Origin: Limonium bicolor
Taxonomy: Eukaryota; Streptophyta; Magnoliopsida; Caryophyllales; Plumbaginaceae
NCBI GenBank assembly: GCA_023374045.1
Contig: CM041778.1
Coordinates: forward strand, 403,122,438 to 403,186,437
Reading direction: 5' to 3'
Length of the DNA: 64,000 nucleotides
Below the pieces are notes generated by a model. That model saw nothing but the letters and a program-made list of their open reading frames with translations, made no database searches and was not told the DNA's origin. The position numbers were made by a program, and so were the translations under genes. Positions 1 through 12,512 of this stretch are shown here, one piece after another (within the stretch, counting starts at the first letter, position 1; each line of letters starts with the position of its first letter).

Positions 1-1129
1 CTAACCTAGCACACTCAGCAATGAGGTAAAAAAATAAAATAGTTTACCCTTGAATGTTGTCCGAATTTGATTCACGCTATAACCATTCGTAAAAGTGCAT
101 GCTTTTTACCAAGGAAGTGCTTTGTCGTTCCCTTCTTTTACACCAAAGAGTCTACTATACAACCAGAAGCACGATGCTATATGCTTCCGGTCGCTGATGT
201 TGCATTTTTTATTTTGTGACAGTTTTTATTTTCATATTTTCTTCTTTAGAATTATACAAAATAAATCATTTTAACTTTCTCACTAATTAAAATTATTCGT
301 GTCGCAACTATCATCGATCTTCTTCTCTTTCTTTTTTCTCCTCATTCTTGTTGCAATTATTATCGTTCTTCTTCTCTTTTTTTCTCCTCGTTCTTGTCAC
401 AATTATCAATGTTCTTCTTCTCTTTTTTTTCTACTCTACTCTCTGTCAGTTCAAATTAAACTCAAATCAGTCCAAAAATTTTTGCTACCGGCATCGATGA
501 ATAAAACAACAGAATTGAATGATGAAGAATCATGGAAACTTCTCAATGTCGTAACCACATGTAAGCTATATAACCATCGATCTCTTCATTTTTTTACAAG
601 TACACGATACATTTTACTTTTCTCACATTACTTTCATCTTCAACCAATTGGCCGCCGGTGAGAAAAAATGTTAGTACAATTTGTCTGCTTAAATTTGGAT
701 TACCATTTTAAAAACTTTCAAGTATGTGTTCAGATACTATGTACTACGTGTTCAAGTTTTAACACACATTGTTCAAACGTTACTTCATATTGTTCCATTT
801 TTTAAGTGAAAGTTTATATTCAAAAATATAAAATTAGTTGTTCAATCTTTTTGAACCATATGTTCAATTATTTTTTACAACTTGTTCATAAATGTGATAC
901 TAGTTGTTCATCCAAAAATTTATCGTAAAATAATGTCAATATAATTATACCATTTATATTTCTTTTGCCATTTTCCTGAACATCAATTGCATGTTCATAT
1001 TAGCAATGCACGTTGTTCAATATTTTAAACCATTTGTTCAAAATTATTTCATGTTCTTACTAAAATTTGCTTAAATTATTTTTTCTCCACTTTGAAACAT
1101 CAATTACATGTTCTTATTAGCAATACACG

Positions 1130-1283
1130 TTGTTCAACATTTTAAACCATTTGTTCAACATTTTAAACTATTTGTTCAACATTTTAAACCATTTGTTCAA
1201 CATTTTAAACCATTTGTTCAACATTTTAAACCATTTGTTCAATAGTTTAAACCATTTGTTCAACATTTTAAACCATTTGTTCA
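1130..1283. repeat. 21-bp tandem array, about 7 copies
   Basis: The unit TTGTTCAACATTTTAAACCAT is repeated about seven times with few changes. Because 21 is a multiple of 3, one frame stays open and reads a repeating FNILNHL heptapeptide. That frame is a by-product of the repeat and there is no sign of a gene. Confidence 0.9.
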
Positions 1284-1654
1284 AAAAAATTCTATTGTTT
1301 ATAATGCTTATATTAAAATTTCAAACTAGTTTTTATGGAAAATTATATAATAAAAGAATATTAATATAATTTTCCTCTAAAACCGAGATTTTTTAACTTT
1401 AACGGTTAATAAATTTTTTAGAATTATTTGTTTTAAACTTTCAGATTTTCCTCCAAAACCGATATTTTTTAACTTTAACAATTACTAAATTTTTTAGAAT
1501 TATTTGTTTGGAATTTTTCAGAATTTTTTTTGAAGATAATTTTTTCAGAATTATTTGTTTTAAACTTCAAGATTTCCTCTAAAACTTAGATTCTTTCAAA
1601 TTATTTTTTCGCCATTTTGAAACATTAATTATATGTTCTTATTAGCAATACACA

Positions 1655-1772
1655 TTGTTCAACATTTTAAACCATTTGTTCAACATTTTAAATCATTTGT
1701 TCAACATTTTAAGTCATTTGTTCAATATTTTAAACCATGTGTTCAATATTTTAAACTAGTTGTTCAAAATTT
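1655..1772. repeat. Second array of the same 21-bp unit, about 5-6 copies
   Basis: The same TTGTTCAACATTTTAAACCAT unit recurs with more divergence. It is preceded by the same leader (a block reading ATGTTCTTATTAGCAATACA) that precedes the first array, and a weaker third copy of the leader and unit is near 966-1045. The whole leader-plus-array block has therefore been duplicated inside the element. Confidence 0.85.
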
Positions 1773-2577
1773 ATCTTATGTTGTTTATAAAATTTGCTCA
1801 TATTAAAATTTCAGACTAGTTTTATGGAAAATTTATAATAAAAGAATATTAGTATAACTTTTCTGTAAAACTAAGATTTTTTTACTAAACAATTAATAAA
1901 TTTTTTAGAATTATTTGTTTTAAATTTTCAGCTTTAGATTTTTTAACTTTAACAATTACTAAATTTTTTAGAATTATTTGTTTGAAATTTTTCAGAATTT
2001 GTTTTGAAGATAAAAAATTTGAAAAGTATTTGTTTTAAACATCAAGATTTTCCTCTAAATTTTAGATTCTTTTACTTTAAAAATTACTAAATTTTTTAGA
2101 ATTATTTGTTTTAAACTTCTAGATTTTTCTTAAAAACTGAGAATCTGTTGTTGAACGGTTACTTGGTGTAACTAATTAAAAATTCAATTTTAAATTTTAA
2201 AAACAAAAAGAGAAAATCTTTTAACTATATTAAATACACGCCACGTTGCTTTTTTTTTCTCCATGTGTACACCGGAAGCACGATGCTCGGTGCTTCCGGT
2301 TGTATAGTAGAATTTGCCCTTTTACACTAAGGATCATGCGATATTTTTAACTAAGCTTGTTTTTTCGCTGACATGCAAAAGGAAGGAAAAAAGTTCTAGA
2401 ACCTTCTTTTCAAAAATAGATACATGTATTAGTTTTATTTTAAAACTAATTCCTAAAATAATATTCCCATAATAAAACGTCTATTCAATAGACGATTTTA
2501 TGAATTACCGAAGTTGAAATCACAGCACGTCGATCGTGCAGCGCGCCCACTCCTGGTATACGTGGGACATATGATGT

Positions 2578-3853
2578 GGCAGTCAGTCAGCTGCTGACTG
2601 GACTGTTTTGTTGACTGGATTATCTTTTTATTATATTAACTTCAATTGGTTGTAACTTTTAAAATATAAATCCAAAATGAAAAAAAATTATATCATTGTT
2701 CATCTAAATTCAAGCTCTTCAAAACAAGACCAGACATGAATATGTTTTGAGAACTTTAAAATTTTATATATTTTATATGTATATATCTATACATATCAAC
2801 CATACTTGATTCACCAGATACAGTTTAAAATACAACATACGACAATAATAATACATTACAAAACAATAATGATTTATTATATATTTTGAAATTGGTATGT
2901 TAAAAAAAATATATGATTCACTAGATAAGACTTAAAATACATCATATAAATAATAATAATACACCACAAAACAATAATAATAATAATGTGTTACAATAAT
3001 GATCCATTATAGTTTCAATTTTGTTTTCTAATTCACTACTTGTTAGTTAATGAATCACAATATCAGTTTTAATGAATCATAATATCAAAATTAATGAATC
3101 ATATCTTCATTTTAGTGTATCATCGCAAATATATAAAAATAAAAATTTAAACAATAATGCAATACAAAACAATATTTGGTATGTATGAAAATATATGATT
3201 CACCATAGAAGAATTAAATTGCACCATACAATAATAATAAAATACACTACAAAACAATAATTTTTTATCGGTTCCGAAGTTTGTTATTTAACTCACCAGT
3301 TATTAGTTAATGAATCATAATATCATTTTTAATGAATCAAATATCAAAGTTAATGAATCATGTCATCATTTTAGTGTATCAACGTAACATATAATAAAAA
3401 ATTAAACAATCATAAAACACAAAACAAATTTGGTATGTACGGAAAATACATGATTCACCATATAATGTTTAAAATACACTATACAATAATAATAATAATA
3501 ATACGCTACAAAATAATAATAATTTTTTATCGATTCCAAAGTGTGTTATCTAATTCTCCACTTATTAGTTAGTAAATCATGATATCAATTTTAATGAATC
3601 ATAATATCAAAATTAATGAATCATATTATCATTTTAGTGTATCATCATAACATTAAAAATAATTTATTTTTCAAAGTTGTTAAAACATATCCATGACTGG
3701 TCTTGTTTGAAAGAGCTCGAATTTAGGTGAATAATGATATAATTTTTTTTCATTTTGGACACTTATATTAAAAGTTACAACTAATTAAAGTTAATATAGT
3801 AAAAAGACAGTCCAGTCAGCAAAACAATCCAGTCAGCTGCTGACTGGACTGCC
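2578..3853. mobile_element. Long-terminal-inverted-repeat element (copy A)
   Basis: About 170 bp at 2578-2750 is repeated in inverted orientation at 3670-3853. Both ends start with GGCAGTC and carry a small palindrome, CAGTCAGCTGCTGACTG. Both then read through GTAACTTTTAAAATATAAAT-like sequence to TCAAAACAAGACCAG. The interior has no gene and is built of repeated TGAATCATAATATCA-like words and ATAATAATA runs. No clear target duplication was seen. Two related elements are at 36905-38187 and 45500-60155. The superfamily is uncertain; a Mutator-like or foldback derivative is possible. Confidence 0.7.
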
Positions 3854-4834
3854 AAATATACAAGGTTGTACCATGCTTGGCACGGACAGCCCGCAGCCAC
3901 GAATTTGCCTTGAAATCATCTCTTTTCTTCACTTAAATTAGTGACAACTCAGTGTCTGAGTCAGCAACAGAGGATTAAGACGGACATCGTCTCTTGAAAA
4001 AACGGTTTCCTCAATTTATTTATTTCATTGATGTTATGTTATGTTTGTCTCGAAATTTTGAATTATTGACAGGTACTGAGTAAAATGTTTGTTTTGAAGT
4101 TTGAAAATATGTGCAGGCTCTGAGTGAAAGGAATGTTTTGAAGTTGATTAATATTTACAGCTCAATGGCGCGTGTATTATTAACCGAGAAATCGTCTTTC
4201 ACCTTGATTTCGTCCGCTGACTCAGATGATGAGTTGACACGGGTCTAAAATGAAGAGGCGGATTTTTTTGGAATGTTATTTTAAGAATTAATTTTTGAAA
4301 GAGACTTAATATATTTTTCAAAAGAGTTATTTTGGATTTTTTTTTTTTTGAAAAGGAAGAGTACAAAGTAAAATACAGATAAATAATTAAGTACTACGGA
4401 CAATATGCTTAATATTGGGGTTTGCCACAAATTGATAGAGGGCCTTCTCGCGACAAGCCCATCTCAGTTTTAACCTAACGAATCCGATTGTTTCAAATGG
4501 GAGTTCAAGTGAAGTTCCACGCCATTACACCTATGCTGTCTGAAATAAAGGCTTTTGAATTTGGGAATGAAAAACAACAGGGATGGACTACTTATGTTGT
4601 TTAACATGGGTCATCCGCAGCCCAGATAGAGATGATAAGCTTACAGTGTGTTTGGATAAGTCGTGAATTGTCAAATAGTCTATGGTCAATTGTAATGCTG
4701 AATGAATAATATTTCCCCTGTAAAAATAAATAAACAGTTTTAAAACTTAATAGTTTAAACGATTATTTTAATCTAAATGAAATTACGTTACGCACTCATG
4801 AGTCATGACGTACGTACTGAGGCAAACGCAAGAG
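3854..4834. other. Intergenic, nothing recognised
   Basis: AT-rich sequence with no open frame of substance. A repeated phrase (TTTTGAAGTT with CTCTGAGT) around 4070-4150 suggests minor local duplication. I see no RNA gene or clear element boundary. Confidence 0.5.
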
Positions 4835-5040
4835 AGGCCCGTTAAATTAAACGACGGCCCACTTATTCTTTTAATTCTAGCCCATTATGTATAGTCCATT
4901 TTATACTGCTCTCTTTAGCCAGATAGGGTAAATATTTTACTCATATAAATAGCACACTGTACATCAGCCGTCAGTGCACTGAATACAAGAGAATGAATTC
5001 ATTGTCACATTCCTATTCTATCTAAGCTTGCGTAGTAAGT
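4835..5040 (+). mobile_element. Possible Copia-type LTR remnant
   Basis: A TATA-like CATATAAATAGCACA at about 4942 is followed by GTACATCAG and then by AATACAAGAGAATGAATTC and CATTCCTATTCTATCTA. This resembles the promoter and R/U5 region of plant Copia LTRs. No paired LTR, primer site or TSD was found. It could equally be an unrelated promoter remnant, so the call is weak. Confidence 0.3.
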
Positions 5041-5230
5041 GCTTTAAAGTTACAGGATGGCAATGGGCCGGGTTTAGGTCGGGTGGACCATCACCCGTAC
5101 CCGTCACCCGTCTTCACCCGTTCCACCCGTACCCGACCCGTCACCCGTTATGTATCACTCATCACCCGTTTCACCCGTCACCCATGGGTGAAGCGGGTGA
5201 ACCTGTTTACCCGTTTGTTTTTCTTTTTCC

Positions 5231-5760
5231 TTGTTCGCCAGTTAGGTTTATAAATTACTGCGAGTGGAGAGAAAATAGAGACGCAGAGCATGTATGTTCT
5301 ATGTTCGCCGGTTAGGGTTGCAAAATTTACTTCAGAGAAAAGAATGAAATATTGCACAGAGCATGTACATTCCATGTTCGCCAATTATGGTTGCAAAATT
5401 ACCATGAGTAAAGAGAGAAAATAGAGGTACAGAGCATGTATGTTCAATGTTTGCCTGTTCGGATTGCAAAATTATCTTTAGTGAAGAGAATGAAAAACTT
5501 CACACAACATGTAAGTTATTTGTTTTACATTTAGGGTTTCAAAATTACCGAGAGTGAAGAAAGAAATTAGAGGCACAGAGCATCTTTGTTCCATGTTTGC
5601 CAGTTAGGGTTGCAATTACCTTCAGTGAAAAGAATTAAAAACTGCGCAGAGCAAGTATGTTAGGGCTGTAAAATTACCGAGAGTGGTGAGAATAAAGAAT
5701 GGCACAGTCACCCAGAGCATGAATGTTCCTTGTTCACTAGTTAGGGTTACAAAAATTGTG
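5231..5760. repeat. Tandem repeat of about 72 bp, roughly 7 divergent units
   Basis: Units restart with TGTTCGCC[A/G]GTTAGGGTTGC near 5231, 5302, 5374 and 5447, and continue with decay to about 5760. Each holds an AGAGCATGTATGTTC word at its end. The array lies inside the hAT-type element. Confidence 0.75.
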
Positions 5761-5792
5761 AGTGAAGGAGAATGAATAATAAGTACCAATTT

Positions 5793-5794
<2 letters not shown>

Positions 5795-5864
<70 letters not shown>
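5795..5864. repeat. TA microsatellite
   Basis: About 70 bp of uninterrupted TA dinucleotides inside the hAT-type element. An open frame reading IYIYIY on the minus strand is an artefact of it. Confidence 0.95.
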
Positions 5865-5866
<2 letters not shown>

Positions 5867-6032
5867 CTATGCGGGTGAGCGGGTCAGGTGATGGGTGAAA
5901 AATGTTCACCCGTCACCCGACCCGCACCCGTTTCACCCGTCACCCGTTTTATGTGGGTTTTTCACCCGGTTTAACGGGTCGGGTGACCGGGTAAAATGGG
6001 TACCCGCGGACCCATTGCCATCCCTAGTTACA

Positions 6033-6557
6033 CCATGCACCTTTTAGACTTGTAAAACTAAAATTCACGCTCGCTATATTTGTTCTCGTTTTTCTTCTGA
6101 TTTTCTATTAAATTTAAGTGTGTAACATTTTATCTAGTTTTCTTTAAATATAAAAAACTGGAATATCGAAAATGCGTAATGAAAATTGCAATAAGCTCTA
6201 AATTAGGTGGTGATTCTATAAACCAGTTTGTGTGGGTTGGTTGATTATGTTTTAGATTTAGGTTAAAATAAGTTGACCAAATTATAAATTTAACCGAGAA
6301 ACCTAAACTAAAATAGAAAACGGGGAAAATCACTTTTTAAGATGGGATTAATTAACCTAGTTAAAAGATTAAAATAACAGCGAAATCAAAATAAGCAAAA
6401 TAAACACAAATGATGAAATCTAATGATTTAAGGGGGGCGTTCGGGGTTATTCCACTCACTTATTTCTTTGAATCTTATTAGCACAAACTTCCACTAATTT
6501 ATGCAATAAACACAAGAATCTTAATTAGTTCGTTGACCGGTCCCTGTACAACGAACC
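6033..6557 (-). mobile_element. Probable reversed Ty3 (Athila-like) LTR fragment, left part
   Basis: Non-coding sequence continuous with 21772-22990 once the inserted solo LTR is removed. The right part shares the phrase AAACGGGGAGCAA and the presence of a hairpin array with the Athila-type LTR at 61130-62521, but on the opposite strand. This left part has no diagnostic motif of its own and its outer limit is not visible. It is assigned by continuity only. Confidence 0.35.
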
Positions 6558-8893
6558 CTAACTGAAATACCCCATAAATTAATCTAAATTAATTTAGGGG
6601 ATTTCTTTTATTAAACCTCAAATAATACTATTAAACACTAAAGTATTATATAGTATTATGAATTTAATAATAAGATTTATAAGTCAATAAATCTTGGAAA
6701 AATTTCGAGACACTCCAACATATTATAAAGATTTTTTGAATATTTATAGCATTGACTTGAAGAATAAAAGTCAATATAAAAACCATAGAAACCTTAAAGC
6801 TTCTTAAGTCTTATTAGAGTTGACTTTTTGAGAATGGTCAAATCAGCCCATGAAACCTATACCAATAAAAAGGTTATAGAAAATCAAGAAGATTGATAAT
6901 AAGAATGTTAAAAACGGATCATCCTAGCCAAAGTTATGACATAATGAAGTTTAGAGTCAAAAATTTAGAGGTTTGCTGACGTGGCTAGGGTTTCCTGACT
7001 CAGCCGCGCCTCGGGAGTCGTGCCTCGCCAGATTTCCCTAAAAATCGGCTAAGTAATCTCAGCCAACATTCAGCACGTTGCTCCATCTTCAGACCTCGAT
7101 ATCTGAGTCTATACTTCGTATTTTTGAGTGTCGTCTTCTTCATTTAATTCTCCTACAACCCTACTTTCGAACCATCATACTCACTTGACCTAACTCTCCC
7201 CACATTCGTCACAAAGTCGATCCCAAGTTGCCTCCCCCAGAATCTGCAACCTAGAATTTCTAGAAACCCATTTGATAAGGTAAACTTCGTCCTAGCATAT
7301 CTTCTTCATCCGTGAATGAAAATTCACGTTCTATAGCTTGTTTTCAAGATCTTTAATTACTCTACAAATCTTCTGAAGGAACCCCAAGCTAGTTCTCGAT
7401 CGTTTGGAAGATTGAAGCATCTAAAGTCCCCAACTCGATCACGGCAGTGTTCTTGCCCAGATTTTTCTAGAAATCGAGTAAAGTCGAAGCTTTCCAGTCG
7501 TAAAGTCGAAGCTTTCCAGTAAATCGAATTCGATTTCCATGCCGGCACATCTCCGGTATGTTTCCGATCAAATTGCTCCGTCATTGTCACTTGTGGTCGC
7601 ATTTCCGGTCGAACCCAGTTGATAATTTAACCAATTACCCACTACATTGAGAGAATTTGTCGAAATTCAAACCGAAACTGGTATAGACCCTAGTCGAATT
7701 ACCCAGAATCGAAATCATAGCACACTGCATTATAGGTCATAAAATCGGTACCATTGGATTCGTCATTCAATTTCGAGTCGAATGAAACAAAAATCAACGA
7801 ATTTTGTTCTGTGGATTGTGAGGAATCGACCAATTCCCATTCGTAGTGTTTAGGGGTTAATCTGATGAACTCGCCGAAATCGGGCCGTCCGATCGTAGTT
7901 AAAGAGAACAGACGGTCAAGATTAAAACGTAGAAGTTAAATAATGTTTTAAGTTAGTTAATTTACAGAATAATACTCTAACTTGTAGGATTTATTTAATG
8001 ACCTTTCCTAATGTATTTTCACACTAAATTTTAACCATAGATTCCTTATAAACTCAAGTTTATTTTCATGTAAATTAATATGGGTTTTGAGGTTTTAAAC
8101 GTAAGTTATAATTTTTGTAAGTTCTGAGTATTCTGGATTTATTTAGATAATTAACAAAGAGATTTTTATGAAATAAAAATTTTATAATATGTCAAATCTT
8201 GGTAAATTCTTCCTTTGACTCTGGATATCATTTCATCCATGAGCTGAGTCTTTTATTGTGACGTGCGCGCGTCTTCACCGATGACTGAGAACGAGTCGGT
8301 AACAGCGGGGGACTGTATATTCCTCGTCCAAAAAGGATGTGTATGACAGCGGGGGACTATATATTCCTCGTCCATGTGGACAATTGACTGGCGGTGGGGG
8401 TCATCTCTCCCAATTGATTTTATTTCACTCTTGAGTTGTTGGTTCTTGGATCTCTCTTTTCAGTCCTAGTCTTTGTGACTACTTCAGTCTTTCTACTCCT
8501 AACTAAAATTGAATCTAACATAAGCAATGGATGTTCTTTTTTTTGAATAATAAGTGAAAAATATATTGAATGAGTAATAGAGTTTATACAAAAGGAGATA
8601 CATAGGGGGACCTATATATCAGATACCCAGGGTAATGCAATTTAAAAGGGGCACATTAAATCCAAATAGGTGGCATAGGGCCATCCTCGCACATCATAGA
8701 CAAAAGATGAGGGAGTACAAAACAAAAGTGGGGGCAAGCTAGGTTAGGACTCCAAGATCTGGTTGAGCCACACTGTATCTCGGTTGGGGCGGAGGTTGGT
8801 CCAGATGGTGGATTTGATTGCTCTCTTCACGTCCGCAATGATGAGGGCAGAGTCTCTGGCTTGGCTCGTCATGGCTCTTTGACATCTTTCAAT

Positions 8894-9538
8894 CTAAATG
8901 AAGTAGACGACGTTAGCAATGGCCGCCCGTCGGACAGCGTCCTTAGGTCTTTTCCTCTTGCTGTAGCGCGAAAGCCAGTGTGCACAGCTGTGAAGGTTGG
9001 ACCTGTTTGTGGGGATCCCCAGCCAGTCACATATAGTCCACCAGATTCTGCAAGAAGTCCTGCAATAAAAGAAAAGGTGTCCACTAGTCTCTGGAGCTTG
9101 CTCACAGAGCCAGCATCTGTTAGCAAGGCTAATGCCCCATGATTGCAGTTTATCACATGTTTTCAGTCTACCTTTTAGAGTAACCCAAAAAATAAATTTA
9201 GCTTTAGGGAGCGCCCAGGTTTTCCAACAAATATTATACCAGGGAAAGTGCCTAGTAGGGGAAGAGACATCCTGGTAGATGGAGTCGACACGGAGACAGA
9301 GGGGGTAGGTAAGGAAAAGAGATGTGGCTTCCTGAGTTGAGCCGCACTGTTTTATCCACCAATCCCTGACCCTAAGGATGGACTTCCAGATCCACGGGTC
9401 ACCTCCGTTCGGAGTGGTGTCCCAGATGTTGGAATCCTGCAAATAAACACTATGGATCCATTGGATCCAAAGTCTCTCTGAGTTATTAATGATGCCAGAG
9501 ATTGTTTTAAGAAGAAAGCACATGTTCCATTTGAACAC
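8894..9538 (-). pseudogene. LINE ORF2 C-terminal part (zf-RVT region)
   Basis: The minus-strand frame carries the module that follows reverse transcriptase in plant L1 LINEs: KAKFIFWVTLKGRL, then NRCWLCEQAPETSGHLFFYC, a Cys/His zinc-binding pattern, then a W-rich stretch. In the family this region lies at the end of ORF2 and probably helps bind template RNA. It is out of frame with the RT segment upstream, which ends at 9592, so at least one frameshift or stop separates them. It is not functional as it stands. Confidence 0.8.
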
Positions 9539-9591
9539 ATCCTTTATACCAAGACCCCCTTTCCTCTTGTCAAAACAGACAGAGCTCCACG

Positions 9592-11094
9592 CTACTGGGG
9601 GGTGGGGTTGCTGGTTGAGTCCCCTGACCAGAGAAAGGAGCGAAGCTTCCTAACTACGCATTGGATAACATTTTTAGGGATAGCAACCGATGAGGCCCAG
9701 AAGCCAATGATACCAAACAAGGTACTTTGAATAAGAGTGAGGCGCCCCGCAAAAGAGAGGTGCTTACCACCCCAAGAGGAGATTGCCCTTTGAACATTGT
9801 CGATCAGAGGGGCAAAGTCCGAGGATTTGGGCTTCCTGGCCGAAATGGGGATGCCCAAGTAGCGGAATGGGAAGGAACCTTGATTGAACCCTGTGGAGGA
9901 GAGGATGGAGGTAGCAGAGGAAGGGCTGACTCCTCCAAGGAACATGTCGCATTTGGAAGGGTTGAGCCTCAGACCCGAGGCTTCGGAGAAGAGATTGACC
10001 TTACAAAGCATACGGGAGATGGAGGATTGGTCACCTCTACAAAAGAGTAGAGCATCGTCCGTAAAAAACAGATGGGAAACATTAAGGGTTTTGCAGGAAG
10101 GGTGGTATCTGAACTGTGGATCTTGGGGAAGCTGGTCGAGTAGGCGGGAAAGCATATCCATGACTAGGACAAAGAGGTAGGGAGAGAGAGGGTCCCCTTT
10201 CCGGAGGCCCCTCTCCCCTTTGAAAAGCCCCGTGGGGGAGCCATTCAGGCTAATGGAGAATGAGGTGGTGGAGACACATTGCATAACCCAGTTGGAGAAA
10301 GTGGGGGGGGAATTAAGGAAAGACAGGGTATCGCTAAGGAAAGTCCAATCAACTGTATCAAAGGCTTTTCTGATGTCCATCTTCATCATGCAGCGGGAGG
10401 AGATATGGGCTCTTTGGTAGTGTTTCATTAGGCAGGAGCACAATTGTATATTATCCGAAATGAGATGCCCCTTTATGAAGGCCCCCTGGCTCTCCTTAAC
10501 AATCTCAAGGAGAACCCCTCTTAGCCTCAAAGCTAAAATTTTGCTAATGATCTTGTATATGGTATTACAGCAAGAGATGGGCCTATAGTCATTGGGAGTG
10601 GAAGCGGAGTCAGTTTTGGGGATGAGGGCGATGAGGGTCGAGTTGATCTCCTTAAGCAAAGAACCGCAGTGGAAAAAACTTTTGATAGCCAGACAGAGAT
10701 CTTCACCAATGATGGGCCACGCAGCTTTGAAAAATTTGGAGGAGAAACCATCCGAGCCTGGGGCTTTATCATCCCCAATGGAAAAAAGGGCGGATTTGAT
10801 CTCAGCATTGTCTACCTCCCTAAGAAGGGGGGTCCAGCAGGAGAGAGCTAGAGTTCTGGAGTTGTCTAGATTGAAGTTAGAGAGGGAGATTGTGGGAGGA
10901 GTCCTAGTGCCCATGATGCCTTTGAAGTGGGAAATAAGGCAGTTGGCGATGTCATCAGGGGCAGAAAGCTCCAAACCTAGATCATTGGTGATAGTGGCGA
11001 TGGAGTTCGTGTTGCGTCTAGTCTTTATGGCTCTATGGAAGAAGGCGGTATTTGCGCCAGCCAATTTGAGCCAGCGGATCTTAGAGTGTAACAC
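9592..11094 (-). pseudogene. LINE ORF2 reverse transcriptase domain
   Basis: A 500-residue minus-strand open frame with non-LTR reverse transcriptase landmarks: DKAPGSDGF (about 109-117), MKMDIRKAFDTVDW (237-250), RGLRKGDPLSPYLF (295-308) and the catalytic box FTDDALLF (344-351). Plant L1 elements usually have FADD, so the T is a substitution next to the two catalytic aspartates. The protein would copy LINE RNA at nicked target DNA. The first few codons come from the inserted solo LTR 2 (boundary at 11086/11087). The true upstream coding sequence continues at 16960 and above. The long frame suggests a fairly recent LINE, but ORF2 as a whole is broken. Confidence 0.9.
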
Positions 11095-11796
11095 CCCTAC
11101 TTAACATAATTACAGCGGAAATAAAATACTAAAGGCGTACAGATCATCGGGTTCCAAACACCCGACACCAAACCTCACCAATTTACAACTTACAATCCAC
11201 AAAAGCTACGGTCTGAACTCGAGAAAAACTTAACACAAACATAATAGAAATTAAACATATTCTCTCTCCACAAAACCTAGTCCCATCCCAAACGCTCATT
11301 CTCTTCGTGGCCACCTGTAAATCAATTTGTACCTGCAAGATGAAACCAAGCAGCCCACCCCGAAAGGGGCGGGTCAGTTCCCTGGAATGGAACTGGTACA
11401 ATTCTCCAAAAACAAACTTATAAAACATAACTCTTCAAAATAAACAGTAACATGAAAACAAACTCTTAAAAGTAAAACAGAGATAGAGCACTTCAAAACA
11501 ATCAAGTTAAAGAGGAAAGAAAACAAGACAATGATAGAGACAGAGAACTTCCAAACCAAGTCATCCACTTAAGTAGACACACCACATAGTTAGTAAGCAT
11601 CCATTGTTGATGTTAGAACCAATTCTGGTTAAGAAGAGAAAGACTTAAGTAGTCACAAAGGACTAGGAGTGACATCAATATCCATAACCCGTGGTAGACA
11701 GTTTATGTCCCCACCATTTCAGAAGATGATTCCCATAGACAAAATATACCCAAGAGTGGAATAAGTTCAATTGGGAGAGATGGCCCCCACCGCCAA

Positions 11797-12025
11797 TCAC
11801 GTCCACTAAGGACAGGGGATATACAGCCCCTCACTGTTTATCACGTCCACTAAGGACAGGGGATATACAGCCCCTCACTGTTTATCACGTCCACTAAGGA
11901 CAGGGGATATACATCCCCTCACTGTCTATCACGTCCCTTTTTGGGACAGGGGATATACAGCCCCTCACTGTCAAATATCAATGCCCCTATGGGCGAGGGA
12001 TATACAGCCCCCTGCTGTTACCATT
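11797..12025 (-). repeat. Tandem array of a 45-bp LTR unit, about 5 copies
   Basis: Units begin CACGTCC and carry GGGGATATACAGCCCCTCA, itself a small hairpin (AGGGG...CCCCT). Two copies of the same unit occur on the other strand in solo LTR 1 near 8300-8375. Confidence 0.85.
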
Positions 12026-12321
12026 AAAGACGCGCGCACGTCGAAAGAAAGATTTCCAAGATTGACCTTTTCCAAATCCCCACTAGATCACCAACTACCC
12101 AGAGCAATACCAAAACACTCAGCCCTACAGAGTGTAGAAGCGTAAACCCTAAGCAGTCAATGTCTAAGGGGACACCAAATAGAAGGAACCAATACCCATG
12201 TAAGTTTCATACTCAAGGCTCAGTTAGTCACACAAGCCGAGTCAGTCACACAACCATTTCCTTTTTAGAAGTTCCTCTTAAAGTCAGTTAGCGTTTTCCA
12301 AAACATTCCACAAGTCAATCA

Positions 12322-12512
12322 ACCAAAATAACGTAGTACGAGAAATCGTACAAAACATTCCATAAAGTCCAAAACACACCAAGCTGAGTACGAGAAATCG
12401 TACAAAACATTCCATAAAGTCCAAAACACAACAAGCTGAGTACGAGAAATCGTACAAAACATTCCATAGAGTCCAAAACACAACACGCTGAGTACGAGAA
12501 ATCGTACCTGGT
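12322..12512. repeat. Tandem array of a 57-bp unit, about 3.5 copies
   Basis: Units contain the palindrome TACGAGAAATCGTA followed by CAAAACATTCCATA and a GTCCAAAACACA word. The copies are nearly identical, so the expansion is recent. The frame across it is a repeat artefact. Confidence 0.85.

Larger units (their letters stand above)
144..2318. mobile_element. Non-autonomous Mutator-like element packed with satellite repeats
   Basis: The two ends form an inverted repeat. TCTACTATACAACC[A/G]GAAGCAC begins at 151, and its reverse complement ends at 2311. The block is followed on each side by a small palindrome built on GGAAGCAC/GTGCTTCC. The 9-bp direct repeat CTTTTACAC lies at 135-143 and 2319-2327, which fits the 9-bp target duplication typical of Mutator-like elements. 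The outermost 7 bases of each end match poorly, so the exact termini are uncertain. The interior is AT-rich, non-coding and made of repeated blocks. A weak open frame at 299-661 has no recognisable domain and is not called. The Mutator assignment rests on TSD length and TIR form only; no transposase is present. Confidence 0.6.
5055..6025. mobile_element. Non-autonomous hAT-type element with CACCCGT subterminal repeats
   Basis: The left end reads GGATGGCAATGGG and the right end is its complement, CCCATTGCCATCCCT. The 7-bp direct repeat AGTTACA flanks it at 5048-5054 and 6026-6032, and the eighth base differs. Both ends carry dense arrays of ACCCGT/CGGGT words, oriented towards each other. Such subterminal repeats are typical transposase-binding regions in hAT elements. 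The middle contains a 72-bp tandem repeat and a TA microsatellite. The element has no transposase gene. A relative with matching ends is at 36074-36545. Confidence 0.75.

Noticed and set aside
299..661. A 120-codon frame rich in Phe/Leu resembling a membrane protein
   Set aside because: It is a product of TTC/CTT-rich repeat sequence inside a non-autonomous transposon, with no ATG at its start and no family match.
1130..1369. Heptapeptide-repeat frame (FNILNHL)
   Set aside because: It follows from a 21-bp tandem repeat whose period is a multiple of three, with no independent sign of coding.
1130..1772. Possible CRISPR-like array
   Set aside because: Units are contiguous with no unique spacers and the context is a plant transposon.
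5622..5909. Minus-strand frame with long IYIYIY run
   Set aside because: It reads through a TA microsatellite.
9727..10851. Several plus-strand frames over the LINE RT region
   Set aside because: They are the opposite-strand shadow of the reverse transcriptase, which has clear motifs on the minus strand.
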